NCBI GenBank assembly: GCA_947449515.1
Contig: CANFSD010000133.1
Coordinates: 1 to 5,267 of the forward strand
From: Bacteroidota bacterium
GTDB lineage: Bacteria > Bacteroidota > Bacteroidia > UKL13-3
Direction: 5' to 3'
Length of the DNA: 5,267 nucleotides
Below, one piece after another: positions 1-5,267 of this stretch. Position 1 is the first letter of the stretch. Each line of letters opens with the position of its first letter. A program made the translations under genes and the position numbers. A model generated the notes under the pieces. It did not search any database. It saw only the letters and a program-made list of their open reading frames with translations, and was not told the origin of the DNA.

Positions 1-430
1 AACTTGCAGTTAATTCAACATCAATTTGATCGTCGTCAAGGCTTACCTTGTAATAGCCTGCTTTGGCAATTTCATTTTGGTGGGAAAATTTTGAAGAATA
101 TTTTTGTTTGTCAAAATCACCTTTCCCAGCCATTGGCATTAACATAATATCGCCATAATCTGAGCAACCAGTTCCGCTGAGGTGTGTGTGGGAAAATCCA
201 AAGATTGTTGAATCTGAATAATGGTAACCACTGCAACCATCCCAACTTCCATCAATTCTAGTATCTGGTCCAACTTGCACCATTCCAAAAGGTACAACTG
301 GTCCGGGAAAAGTATGTCCGTGACCACCTGTTCCAATGAATGGGTTTACGAAATTGGTATAATTTTTTTGCGCGAATGATAGGATAGGTAGTAGAAGGGC
401 GATTAAGAGCGATTTATGGGTATATGGCAT
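1..430 (-). CDS. Secreted GH92 alpha-mannosidase, N-terminal part (runs off left edge)
   Basis: The minus strand from the ATG at 430 stays open to the window edge, giving 143 codons of the N-terminus of a longer protein. Residues 1-20 form a typical signal peptide: a Lys/His-containing start, a Leu/Ile-rich core and an LSFA/Q cleavage site. The mature part begins with the conserved GH92 N-terminal block. NPFIGTGGHGHTFPGP (29-44) is followed by VPFGMVQVGPDTR (46-58), a CSGYHYSD segment (66-73) and GFSHTHLSGTG (78-88), then SDYGDIMLMP. GH92 enzymes are calcium-dependent exo-alpha-mannosidases that trim mannose from N-glycans or mannans in the periplasm or outside the cell, and they are abundant in Bacteroidota. 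The catalytic acids lie in the missing C-terminal part, so activity, linkage specificity and any type IX sorting domain cannot be judged. The start was chosen because it places the signal peptide exactly at the N-terminus. No Shine-Dalgarno sequence is visible, as is usual in this phylum. Confidence 0.93.
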   Translation of the reverse strand, partial: MPYTHKSLLIALLLPILSFAQKNYTNFVNPFIGTGGHGHTFPGPVVPFGMVQVGPDTRIDGSWDGCSGYHYSDSTIFGFSHTHLSGTGCSDYGDIMLMPMAGKGDFDKQKYSSKFSHQNEIAKAGYYKVSLDDDQIDVELTAS

Positions 431-448
431 TGGGATTTCAAGTTTATC

Positions 449-456
449 CAAATCTA
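449..456 (-). promoter_or_regulatory. Putative Bacteroidota -7 promoter box for the GH92 gene
   Basis: On the minus strand this reads TAGATTTG, an exact match to the Bacteroidota -7 consensus TAnnTTTG. It ends 18 bases before the GH92 ATG, which would give a short leader of about 10-15 bases. No well-spaced -33 TTTG is present. The nearest TTG lies 14 bases upstream, inside the arm of the 469-506 palindrome, which is closer than the usual spacing of about 19-21. The box match is seen directly; its use as a promoter is inferred. Confidence 0.35.
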
Positions 457-468
457 CGAAAAATAATT

Positions 469-506
469 CGCAACCCTTCGAGGGCTTAAGCCCTCGAAGG
501 GTTGCG
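469..506. repeat. Perfect 38-bp palindrome, REP-like hairpin
   Basis: Two 19-base arms (469-487 and 488-506) are exact reverse complements, centred on CTTAAG. As single-stranded DNA or RNA this folds to a 17-bp stem with a TTAA loop. Each arm contains CTTCGAGGG or its complement, the same 9-mer found in the hairpin at 649-684. It lies between the divergent GH92 and transposase genes and is much more GC-rich than the surrounding DNA. It has only a short T-run on the plus side (GGTTTTCC), so it is a poor intrinsic terminator. RAYT transposases recognise short palindromic hairpins in intergenic DNA, which makes a REP-like element the best reading. A protein-binding operator is an alternative. 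Confidence 0.7.
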
Positions 507-648
507 GTTTTCCATTTGGCTAGGAATTTTTTAATTACCTTATATTTTTCCTGTTTTTAGGATTCATTTTATTGCAATTCGTGTTTTTGCAATTTATTTA
601 TTTTCAAGCATATACAGCGTTTTTGCATCCTATTTTAGACAAGTTCTA

Positions 649-684
649 TTTAAGACTTCGAGGGTGCCACCCTCGTGACTTAAA
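649..684. repeat. Imperfect REP-like stem-loop upstream of the transposase
   Basis: The inner stem is CGAGGGT (659-665) paired with ACCCTCG (669-675) around a GCC loop. An outer stem pairs TTTAAG (649-654) with CTTAAA (679-684). Between them is an asymmetric internal loop (ACTT against TGA) in which one C-G pair can form. Bulged or mismatched stems of this kind are typical of REP hairpins. The left arm shares CTTCGAGGG (656-664) with the palindrome at 469-506. The element ends 30 bases before the transposase ATG and supplies the in-frame TGA (676-678) that bounds that reading frame. It could be a substrate of the transposase, a site for its autoregulation, or both; these roles are inferred. 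Confidence 0.6.
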
Positions 685-714
685 ATATTAATTATCCTTT
701 CCACATTTTTGAAA

Positions 715-1344
715 ATGCAAAAGTTAGAAACTCTTGAAATGGGTAACTGTTACCATATTTTTAATCGGGGCGTAAACAAAGAAAACATTTTTAAAAACCC
801 CGGAAATTATCCTTATTTTCTTTCAAAATACTATCAATATATTTCACCGGTGGCTGACACTTTTGCCTATTGTTTATTGAGAAATCATTTTCATTTCTTA
901 ATTCGTATAAAGAAAAATATTGTTATAGATGGAGATACAACTTTTTTTGCAGATTTGGACTACAAAGAAAAATTATCTTATATCAGTCAACAATTTTCCC
1001 ATTTATTTAATTGTTATGCCCAGGCAATTAATAAACAAAATTTAAGAACAGGAGGATTGTTTCAACACCGCTTTAAGAGAATATTAGTGAAAGATGAATT
1101 TCAGTTCGATAACCTTATTTGGTATATTCATTCTAATCCATTGAAACATCGTTTTGTGAAGGATTTTCAGCTTTATCCCTATTCTTCATATCCAATATTA
1201 ATTGGTCGAAGGGATACTTGGTTAATGCAGGATGAATTGTTTGCAAGATTTGGTGGAAGGGCCGCTTTTATTGACCACCATTTGCAGCAGCAGAAATACT
1301 ACATGGCCTTGGCAAATTTTGATGAAACTTTTGCTAACACTTAG
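715..1344 (+). CDS. REP-associated tyrosine transposase (RAYT, Y1/HUH family, COG1943)
   Basis: This is a 209-residue single-strand DNA transposase-like protein of the IS200/TnpA-REP superfamily. It opens with GNCYHIFNRGVNKENIF (10-26), the usual start of the Y1 domain (YHIFNRG). The metal-binding HUH motif is HFH at residues 58-60, within LRNHFHFLI. The conserved GLFQHRFKRILV stretch (104-115) follows. The helix WYIHSNPLKHRFV carries the likely nucleophile Tyr137, by analogy with the YIYINPVKHG segment of E. coli RayT. A PYSSY motif and a basic/aromatic C-terminal tail complete it. All catalytic residues are present and there is no frameshift, so the gene appears intact. The first in-frame possibility is a TTG at 709, but the ATG at 715 directly precedes the conserved domain and is preferred. 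Two related hairpins lie upstream at 469-506 and 649-684. The gene converges on cmk and the two 3' ends overlap by 4 bases, with no terminator between them. Base composition resembles its neighbours, suggesting long residence. No TnpB partner is visible. Confidence 0.9.
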   Translation: MQKLETLEMGNCYHIFNRGVNKENIFKNPGNYPYFLSKYYQYISPVADTFAYCLLRNHFHFLIRIKKNIVIDGDTTFFADLDYKEKLSYISQQFSHLFNCYAQAINKQNLRTGGLFQHRFKRILVKDEFQFDNLIWYIHSNPLKHRFVKDFQLYPYSSYPILIGRRDTWLMQDELFARFGGRAAFIDHHLQQQKYYMALANFDETFANT

Positions 1345-2030
1345 GATAAATTAACCGCTAGTCCTTTTATGTATGTTAATACCAAATTCAATTGCTCTTC
1401 TTTTGATAAGAAAGAATTGTCTATTTCAATTGCATCTTCAGCTTTCATTAGCGGACTGTCAGCACGGTTACAATCAATATAATCACGTTTTTCTAAATTA
1501 GCCAAAACCTCTTCAAAGCTCGTGTTCTGGTTCTTTTCTTTTAACTCATCTAAACGTCTTTGGGCCCTAATTTTCGGGTCGGCAGTAATGAACAATTTGA
1601 GTTCAGCACTCGGAAATACTACTGTACCAATATCCCTGCCATCCATAACAATTCCTTTGTTTTGACCCAAGGTTTGTTGTTGTTTTACTAAAAATTTTCT
1701 GACTTCACTTTGTGCACTTACATCGCTTACGCCACCTGCTACCCTTGGGTTAATACGAATTTCATTTTCAACGTTTTCACCATTTAGCAAGGTAATTTGT
1801 GTTTGGGTAATTTCATCAAAGCCAAAGGCAATTTTTATTTGAGGTAGGCAGTTACTCACCATTTCATTGTGGTGAAAATCTATTTGATTTTGAATTAAAT
1901 ACAGGGTAACAGCTCGATACATTGCACCTGTATCTACATAGTGGTAATTTAGTGTTTTTGCCAATTGCCTAGCCAAGGTGCTTTTACCACAACTCGAATA
2001 ACCGTCTATTGCTATAATGATTTTTTTCAA
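1341..2030 (-). CDS. cmk: Cytidylate kinase, (d)CMP kinase
   Basis: The product (229 residues, the normal family length) phosphorylates CMP and dCMP with ATP in the cytoplasm, feeding CTP and dCTP synthesis. The P-loop is GYSSCGKST (10-18), followed by the nucleotide-site motif YVDTGAMYRAVT (31-42). MDGRDIGTVVFP (129-140) and RAQRR (155-159) come next, then the lid and CMP-contact motif RDYIDCNRADSPL (182-194) with Arg182 and Arg189. The start is TTG at 2030. It is effectively forced: an in-frame TAA lies five codons upstream (2045-2043), there is no ATG between them, and the next residues already lead into the P-loop. The TTG overlaps the porQ stop in a TTGA arrangement, so cmk is probably translationally coupled to porQ and transcribed with it. 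As I recall, porQ next to cmk also occurs in other Bacteroidota such as Porphyromonas. The 3' end overlaps the convergent transposase gene by 4 bases. Confidence 0.96.
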   Translation of the reverse strand: MKKIIIAIDGYSSCGKSTLARQLAKTLNYHYVDTGAMYRAVTLYLIQNQIDFHHNEMVSNCLPQIKIAFGFDEITQTQITLLNGENVENEIRINPRVAGGVSDVSAQSEVRKFLVKQQQTLGQNKGIVMDGRDIGTVVFPSAELKLFITADPKIRAQRRLDELKEKNQNTSFEEVLANLEKRDYIDCNRADSPLMKAEDAIEIDNSFLSKEEQLNLVLTYIKGLAVNLS

Positions 2031-3076
2031 GGGGTAATGTTTTTAGATTTTTTGAAATCATCTAACCTCGTAATAATGGTAAATGCATTGGTGTTTTGGC
2101 CAGGCATATATCCTCCGTTTCCATACGAAAATTGGAATCGATTTAACCTAATTCCAAAACCCCACGAAAAGCCATTAAAGCCCCTTATATTGCTTAAGGC
2201 CATCTCTCTTTGTCGTAAGGCATTATAGCCAAATCTTATATTTAAGGTACGACCCAAAATCATTTCTGTATTGATGACTAAATGACTCATGGCTTTTTGC
2301 ATGATGGTAAAGTCTTCTTGAATTGGCTGACCTGTTTCGAGGCTAATTTGTTGGCGACTTCTTATTTGATAAAGCAATTGTCCTGGGTTTTGCAGGTTTT
2401 GTGCTATTACACTAATGCGAAATGGATTGTGTTCGAATTTTTTTGAAAACCCAATTTGAAGATTATTGGGTATGGCTTCGTAATTTCCGTTGGTGTATGA
2501 TTTAAATTGCATACCAATATTGCTTACAACAGCCGTTACAGCCATTAATTTATCTTGGCTGATCCAAGTGCTGCCAAGGTCTACAGCCATGCCGTATGAA
2601 TTGTAGGTTTCTAGGTTCGAATTAATCAATTTCATTGTTAATCCATATTGAATCTGATTATAGGTTCGAGCCGCACTGGCATGAAAATTATATTCACCAG
2701 CCGTAAAGGTACCTAACACCTGCCCATCAGGGGCAGTTTTGGTGAAACTGCCATAATTTAAATATTGAATGCCTGCAGCAAAACTTGTTTGCAATGTGTC
2801 GGAGTGCCAAGCAAAATTAGCCTCTCCCGCGCTTATATCTGCAAAATAATTGACAAAATTTAGCCCAATTTGGTGTTGGTTGGCCTTGTTTAATAGGGAT
2901 GGATTCTGGCTAACTAAATTTAAATCTGCATCTGGTGTAGCAATGGCATTGCCACCCAATGCGGCAATTCTGGCATTCGGAGATACATATAAAAACCTAT
3001 AGGTACCCATACCACCTATTTGAGCAAATGATAATTTACCCAACATGAAAAAAAGTAAAGCTATTTTTATTCTCAT
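2027..3076 (-). CDS. porQ: Type IX secretion system protein PorQ
   Basis: The product is an exported 349-residue outer-membrane protein. PorQ is a member of the type IX attachment complex (PorU, PorV, PorQ, PorZ), which anchors secreted cargo to the cell surface; PorQ works with PorZ and has a PorV/FadL-like barrel fold. Residues 1-18 are a signal peptide (MRIKIALLFF core, cleavage near SFA/Q). The mature N-terminus GGMGTYRFLYVSPNARIAALGG (21-42), then the NPSLLNKA and IGLNFVNYFADI segments, match the family pattern. The rest alternates short aromatic and polar strands as in a beta-barrel, ending NRFQFSYGNGGYMPGQNTNAFTIITRL. The open frame extends upstream to 3169, but those 31 extra residues are not signal-like and would bury the signal peptide, so the ATG at 3076 is preferred. 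The gene leads a two-gene unit with cmk and is divergent from htpG. The family call is based on motif memory rather than a profile search. Confidence 0.87.
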   Translation of the reverse strand: MRIKIALLFFMLGKLSFAQIGGMGTYRFLYVSPNARIAALGGNAIATPDADLNLVSQNPSLLNKANQHQIGLNFVNYFADISAGEANFAWHSDTLQTSFAAGIQYLNYGSFTKTAPDGQVLGTFTAGEYNFHASAARTYNQIQYGLTMKLINSNLETYNSYGMAVDLGSTWISQDKLMAVTAVVSNIGMQFKSYTNGNYEAIPNNLQIGFSKKFEHNPFRISVIAQNLQNPGQLLYQIRSRQQISLETGQPIQEDFTIMQKAMSHLVINTEMILGRTLNIRFGYNALRQREMALSNIRGFNGFSWGFGIRLNRFQFSYGNGGYMPGQNTNAFTIITRLDDFKKSKNITP

Positions 3077-3213
3077 GAACTTGTCAAAAATATACTTTTC
3101 AACGAAATTTCTATGACCAAAATTGCATATCTTAATGGAATGGTTGGACAATTTGACATATAAATTCAAATGGAACAGGATTTGATTGCCTCAGGTAAAA
3201 ATATTTATTAATT
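3077..3213. promoter_or_regulatory. Divergent intergenic region between porQ-cmk and htpG
   Basis: This 137-bp AT-rich gap must contain the start sites of both transcription units. On the minus strand 3092-3085 reads TATTTTTG, an exact TAnnTTTG match, but it ends only 8 bases before the porQ ATG and would give an almost leaderless mRNA. The nearest TTG upstream is 25 bases away, longer than normal. On the plus strand a TTTG (3152-3155) is followed 21 bases later by AGGATTTG (3177-3184), which matches only the TTTG half of the -7 box. No CIRCE-type inverted repeat (a heat-shock operator) is seen. Promoter positions are tentative. Confidence 0.4.
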
Positions 3214-5031
3214 ATGGCAAGTAAAGGTAATATCAGTGTTCACACCGAGAACATTTTTCCAATTATTAAGAAATTCCTCTATTCAGATCATGAAATCTTT
3301 TTGCGTGAATTGGTAAGTAACGCGGTAGATGCAACCCAAAAATTGAAAACACTTTCTAGCAGTGGCGAGGCCAAAGGAGAATTGGGTGATTTGAAAATTA
3401 CGGTTAAACTAGACAAAGAAGCCAAAACCTTACATATTATTGATAAAGGTATTGGTATGACTGAAGAAGAGGTTGGTAAATATATCAACCAGTTGGCTTT
3501 TAGTAGTGCCGAAGAATTCCTAGAAAAATACAAAGAAAAAGGAGCACAAGTAATTGGGCATTTTGGTTTAGGATTTTATTCTGCTTTTATGGTTTCTCAA
3601 AAGGTAGAATTAATTACTAAATCTTACAAAGACGGAGCCGAAGCGGTAAAATGGAGCTGCGACGGAAGCACACAATTTGAAATTTTACCTTCAGACAAAA
3701 CAGAAAGAGGTACGGAGGTTATTTTATACCTAGCTGAAGATTCAATGGAATTCAATGATGATTTCAAAATCAAAGGAATCCTTGAAAAATATTGCAAGTT
3801 TTTACCAGTTGAAATTGAATTTGAAGAAAAGGTATTAAACAATCCTTCTCCATTATGGACCAAAGCTCCAGCAGAGTGCAGCAAAGAAGATTACGAGGCT
3901 TTTTACAAAGAACTTTATCCATTTAGTGAAACACCACTTTTTTGGATTCATCTAAATGTAGATTATCCATTTAAATTAACAGGAATATTATACTTCCCTA
4001 AAATTAAAAATGAGTTCGAACCAACCCGTAATAAAATTCAATTATACAGTAACCAGGTTTTTGTAACAGATAGTGTGCAAGATATTGTACCTGAATTTTT
4101 AATGTTGTTACATGGTGTTATTGATTCGCCAGATATTCCATTGAACGTGAGCAGAAGTTATTTGCAAAGTGATTCAAATGTGAAGAAAATTAACAGCCAC
4201 ATCACAAAAAAGGTTGCTGATAAATTGGAAGAGATTTTTAAACAAGATAGGATTGAGTATAATAACAAATGGGAAAGTGTTGGAACCTTTGTTAAATATG
4301 GCATGATCAGTGAGGAGAAGTTCTATGAACGTGCCACCAAATTCTGCTTATTGCAAAATAAATCCAACGACTATTTTACTATCGAAGAATACAAAGAAAA
4401 AGTTGGTTCGACCCAAACCGATAAGGATAACAAAGTGGTATTTTTATACAGCAATGATTTGGTTGCGCAGGATAGTTTTATTCAAGCGATTGAAAAACGT
4501 GGCTATGATGTGATGAAAATGGATGGTGTTTTAGACAACCATTTTATCAGCAATTTAGAACATAAATTTGAAGGTATTAGTTGGAAGCGTGTTGACAGTG
4601 ATAGCATTGACAAACTAATTGATAAGGATGTTAAAAAAGAAAGTGTTTTAAGTGAAGCAGATCAAAATGCGCTAAAAGAGATTTTCGAAAAAGATTATAC
4701 CAATGTAGGTCAATTTAAATTTGCAACAGAAGCACTCTCTCCAGACGATTCATTCTTAACCCTCGTTAAACCTGAGTGGGAGCGCAGAATGAAAGAAATG
4801 CAAAAGATGCAGGGTATGGGAATGGATATTTTTGGTAGCATGCCAGATTCATACCAAGTGGTAATCAATACCAATCACCCATTGAGTGTTAAATTGAGTA
4901 AAATGGCTGAAGGTGATAACAAAAAACAGCTCATTGATCAAGCATTTGATTTGGCCCGTTTATCTCAAAACCTTTTGCAAGGTGAAGCGCTTACCAAATT
5001 TATCCAAAGAAATACCAAAGAATTAATTTAG
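3214..5031 (+). CDS. htpG: Molecular chaperone HtpG (bacterial Hsp90)
   Basis: The product is a 605-residue cytosolic dimeric ATP-dependent chaperone that remodels late folding intermediates. The N-terminal GHKL ATPase domain (about 1-210) shows FLRELVSNAVDA with catalytic Glu32 and Mg-binding Asn36. It also has DKGIGM (77-82), the lid and GHFGLGFYSAFMV (115-127), and GTEV (166-169). The middle domain (about 230-490) contains the linker tryptophans, FEPTRNKIQLYSNQVFV and NVSRSYLQ, whose Arg314 corresponds to the ATP gamma-phosphate-sensing arginine (Arg380 of yeast Hsp90). The C-terminal dimerisation domain follows, with a methionine-rich loop, KEMQKMQGMGMDIFGSM (527-543), probably the exposed client-binding segment. 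Length is close to E. coli HtpG (624). The ATG at 3214 places HTENIF at residues 10-15, as expected. It is a single-gene unit, divergent from porQ and closed by the terminator at 5050-5080. No key residue is missing. Confidence 0.98.
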   Translation: MASKGNISVHTENIFPIIKKFLYSDHEIFLRELVSNAVDATQKLKTLSSSGEAKGELGDLKITVKLDKEAKTLHIIDKGIGMTEEEVGKYINQLAFSSAEEFLEKYKEKGAQVIGHFGLGFYSAFMVSQKVELITKSYKDGAEAVKWSCDGSTQFEILPSDKTERGTEVILYLAEDSMEFNDDFKIKGILEKYCKFLPVEIEFEEKVLNNPSPLWTKAPAECSKEDYEAFYKELYPFSETPLFWIHLNVDYPFKLTGILYFPKIKNEFEPTRNKIQLYSNQVFVTDSVQDIVPEFLMLLHGVIDSPDIPLNVSRSYLQSDSNVKKINSHITKKVADKLEEIFKQDRIEYNNKWESVGTFVKYGMISEEKFYERATKFCLLQNKSNDYFTIEEYKEKVGSTQTDKDNKVVFLYSNDLVAQDSFIQAIEKRGYDVMKMDGVLDNHFISNLEHKFEGISWKRVDSDSIDKLIDKDVKKESVLSEADQNALKEIFEKDYTNVGQFKFATEALSPDDSFLTLVKPEWERRMKEMQKMQGMGMDIFGSMPDSYQVVINTNHPLSVKLSKMAEGDNKKQLIDQAFDLARLSQNLLQGEALTKFIQRNTKELI

Positions 5032-5049
5032 TACTTTCTTACTCTTTTG

Positions 5050-5080
5050 AAAGGCCAAATGTTTCATTTGGCCTTTTTTT
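5050..5080 (+). terminator. Intrinsic terminator of htpG
   Basis: AAGGCCAAATG (5051-5061) pairs perfectly with CATTTGGCCTT (5065-5075) around a TTT loop, and A5050-T5076 extends the stem to 12 bp. A run of seven T residues (5074-5080) follows. The stem starts 18 bases after the htpG stop codon. There is no comparable T-run on the minus strand, so it should act mainly in the htpG direction. Confidence 0.92.
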
Positions 5081-5214
5081 GTAGGTATCCCTGTTTAGGA
5101 ATTTTGTGCTTCAAATTGGGAAAATAAATCAATTATTTTTTTTGTAAGTAGTTGAATTTAAGTGTTTTTAGGTTTTGGATTAAAAATGGATACTGCCATG
5201 CTTTAATCCCAGTT

Positions 5215-5267
5215 ATGAAAAAAATATTTTTCTTAAGCCTAACTTCCTTATTCTTACTTCCTTCATG
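5215..5267 (+). CDS. Exported protein of unknown function, N-terminal signal segment only
   Basis: An ATG at 5215 opens 17 codons reading MKKIFFLSLTSLFLLPS before the window ends. This is a classic signal-peptide start: two lysines followed by a hydrophobic Phe/Leu-rich stretch. The next codon begins TG, so it could be Cys, Trp or a stop. If Cys, LPSC would be only a weak lipobox. The 134 bases between the htpG terminator and this ATG are AT-rich and hold no clear TAnnTTTG box or other structure. Function cannot be assigned from this fragment. Confidence 0.6.
   Translation, partial: MKKIFFLSLTSLFLLPS

Noticed and set aside
139..336. Minus-strand open frame of 65 codons
   Set aside because: It is an alternative frame of the GH92 gene on the same strand. 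The true frame carries the signal peptide and conserved GH92 motifs.
469..506. Intrinsic terminator for the region left of the transposase
   Set aside because: The stem is strong but lacks a proper T-run on either strand. It also sits between divergent genes, where no transcript should end.
1965..2228. Plus-strand open frame of 87 codons spanning the cmk/porQ junction
   Set aside because: It is antisense to two well-supported genes and has no recognisable domain.
3153..3181. Sigma70-like TTGACA upstream of htpG
   Set aside because: The hexamer at 3153-3158 is exact, but the -10 candidate 17 bases later (CAGGAT) matches TATAAT at only three positions. Bacteroidota use a different primary promoter consensus.
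3288..3884. Two minus-strand open frames of 81 and 86 codons inside htpG
   Set aside because: They are antisense shadows of the strongly conserved HtpG ATPase domain and have no supporting signals.
4310..4513. Plus-strand 67-codon frame inside htpG
   Set aside because: It is out of frame within the intact htpG middle domain, with no independent start signal or motif.
5141..5177. Promoter for the right-edge gene (TTTG at 5141-5144 and TAGGTTTT at 5169-5176)
   Set aside because: The -7 candidate lacks the final G and the spacing of 24 is too long. In T-rich DNA such near matches are expected by chance.

Overview
This AT-rich window looks like a chromosomal segment of a member of the Bacteroidota. 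The evidence is a PorQ-type component of the type IX secretion system (found essentially only in this phylum), an HtpG with a methionine-rich C-terminal insert as I recall from Bacteroidota homologues, a GH92 mannosidase gene, genes without clear Shine-Dalgarno sequences, and one exact match to the Bacteroidota -7 promoter motif TAnnTTTG. I cannot place it below phylum from this much sequence.

Layout, left to right. Positions 1-430 (minus) hold the N-terminal 143 codons of a secreted GH92 exo-alpha-mannosidase that runs off the left edge. Positions 431-714 are non-coding and carry two hairpins: a perfect 38-bp palindrome (469-506) and an imperfect stem-loop (649-684). They share the 9-mer CTTCGAGGG. 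Just after them, 715-1344 (plus) encodes a single-tyrosine HUH transposase of the REP-associated (RAYT, Y1/COG1943) type. The transposase and hairpins together look like a resident 'REPtron'. The transposase converges on, and overlaps by 4 bp, a minus-strand two-gene unit, porQ (3076-2027) then cmk (2030-1341). These two are joined by a 4-base TTGA stop/start overlap in which cmk uses a TTG start. Across a 137-bp divergent intergenic region lies plus-strand htpG (3214-5031), followed by a strong intrinsic terminator (5050-5080). At the right edge the first 17 codons of another exported protein begin at 5215.

Functionally this is mostly housekeeping: pyrimidine nucleotide recycling (cmk), cell-surface attachment of type IX cargo (porQ), protein folding (htpG) and glycan breakdown (GH92). 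The one accessory item is the transposase with its hairpins. The palindrome lies immediately upstream of a putative GH92 -7 box, so the repeats may affect a neighbouring promoter. I found no CRISPR array, tRNA, rRNA, phage genes or defence cluster, and no clear sign of a wholly undescribed system.
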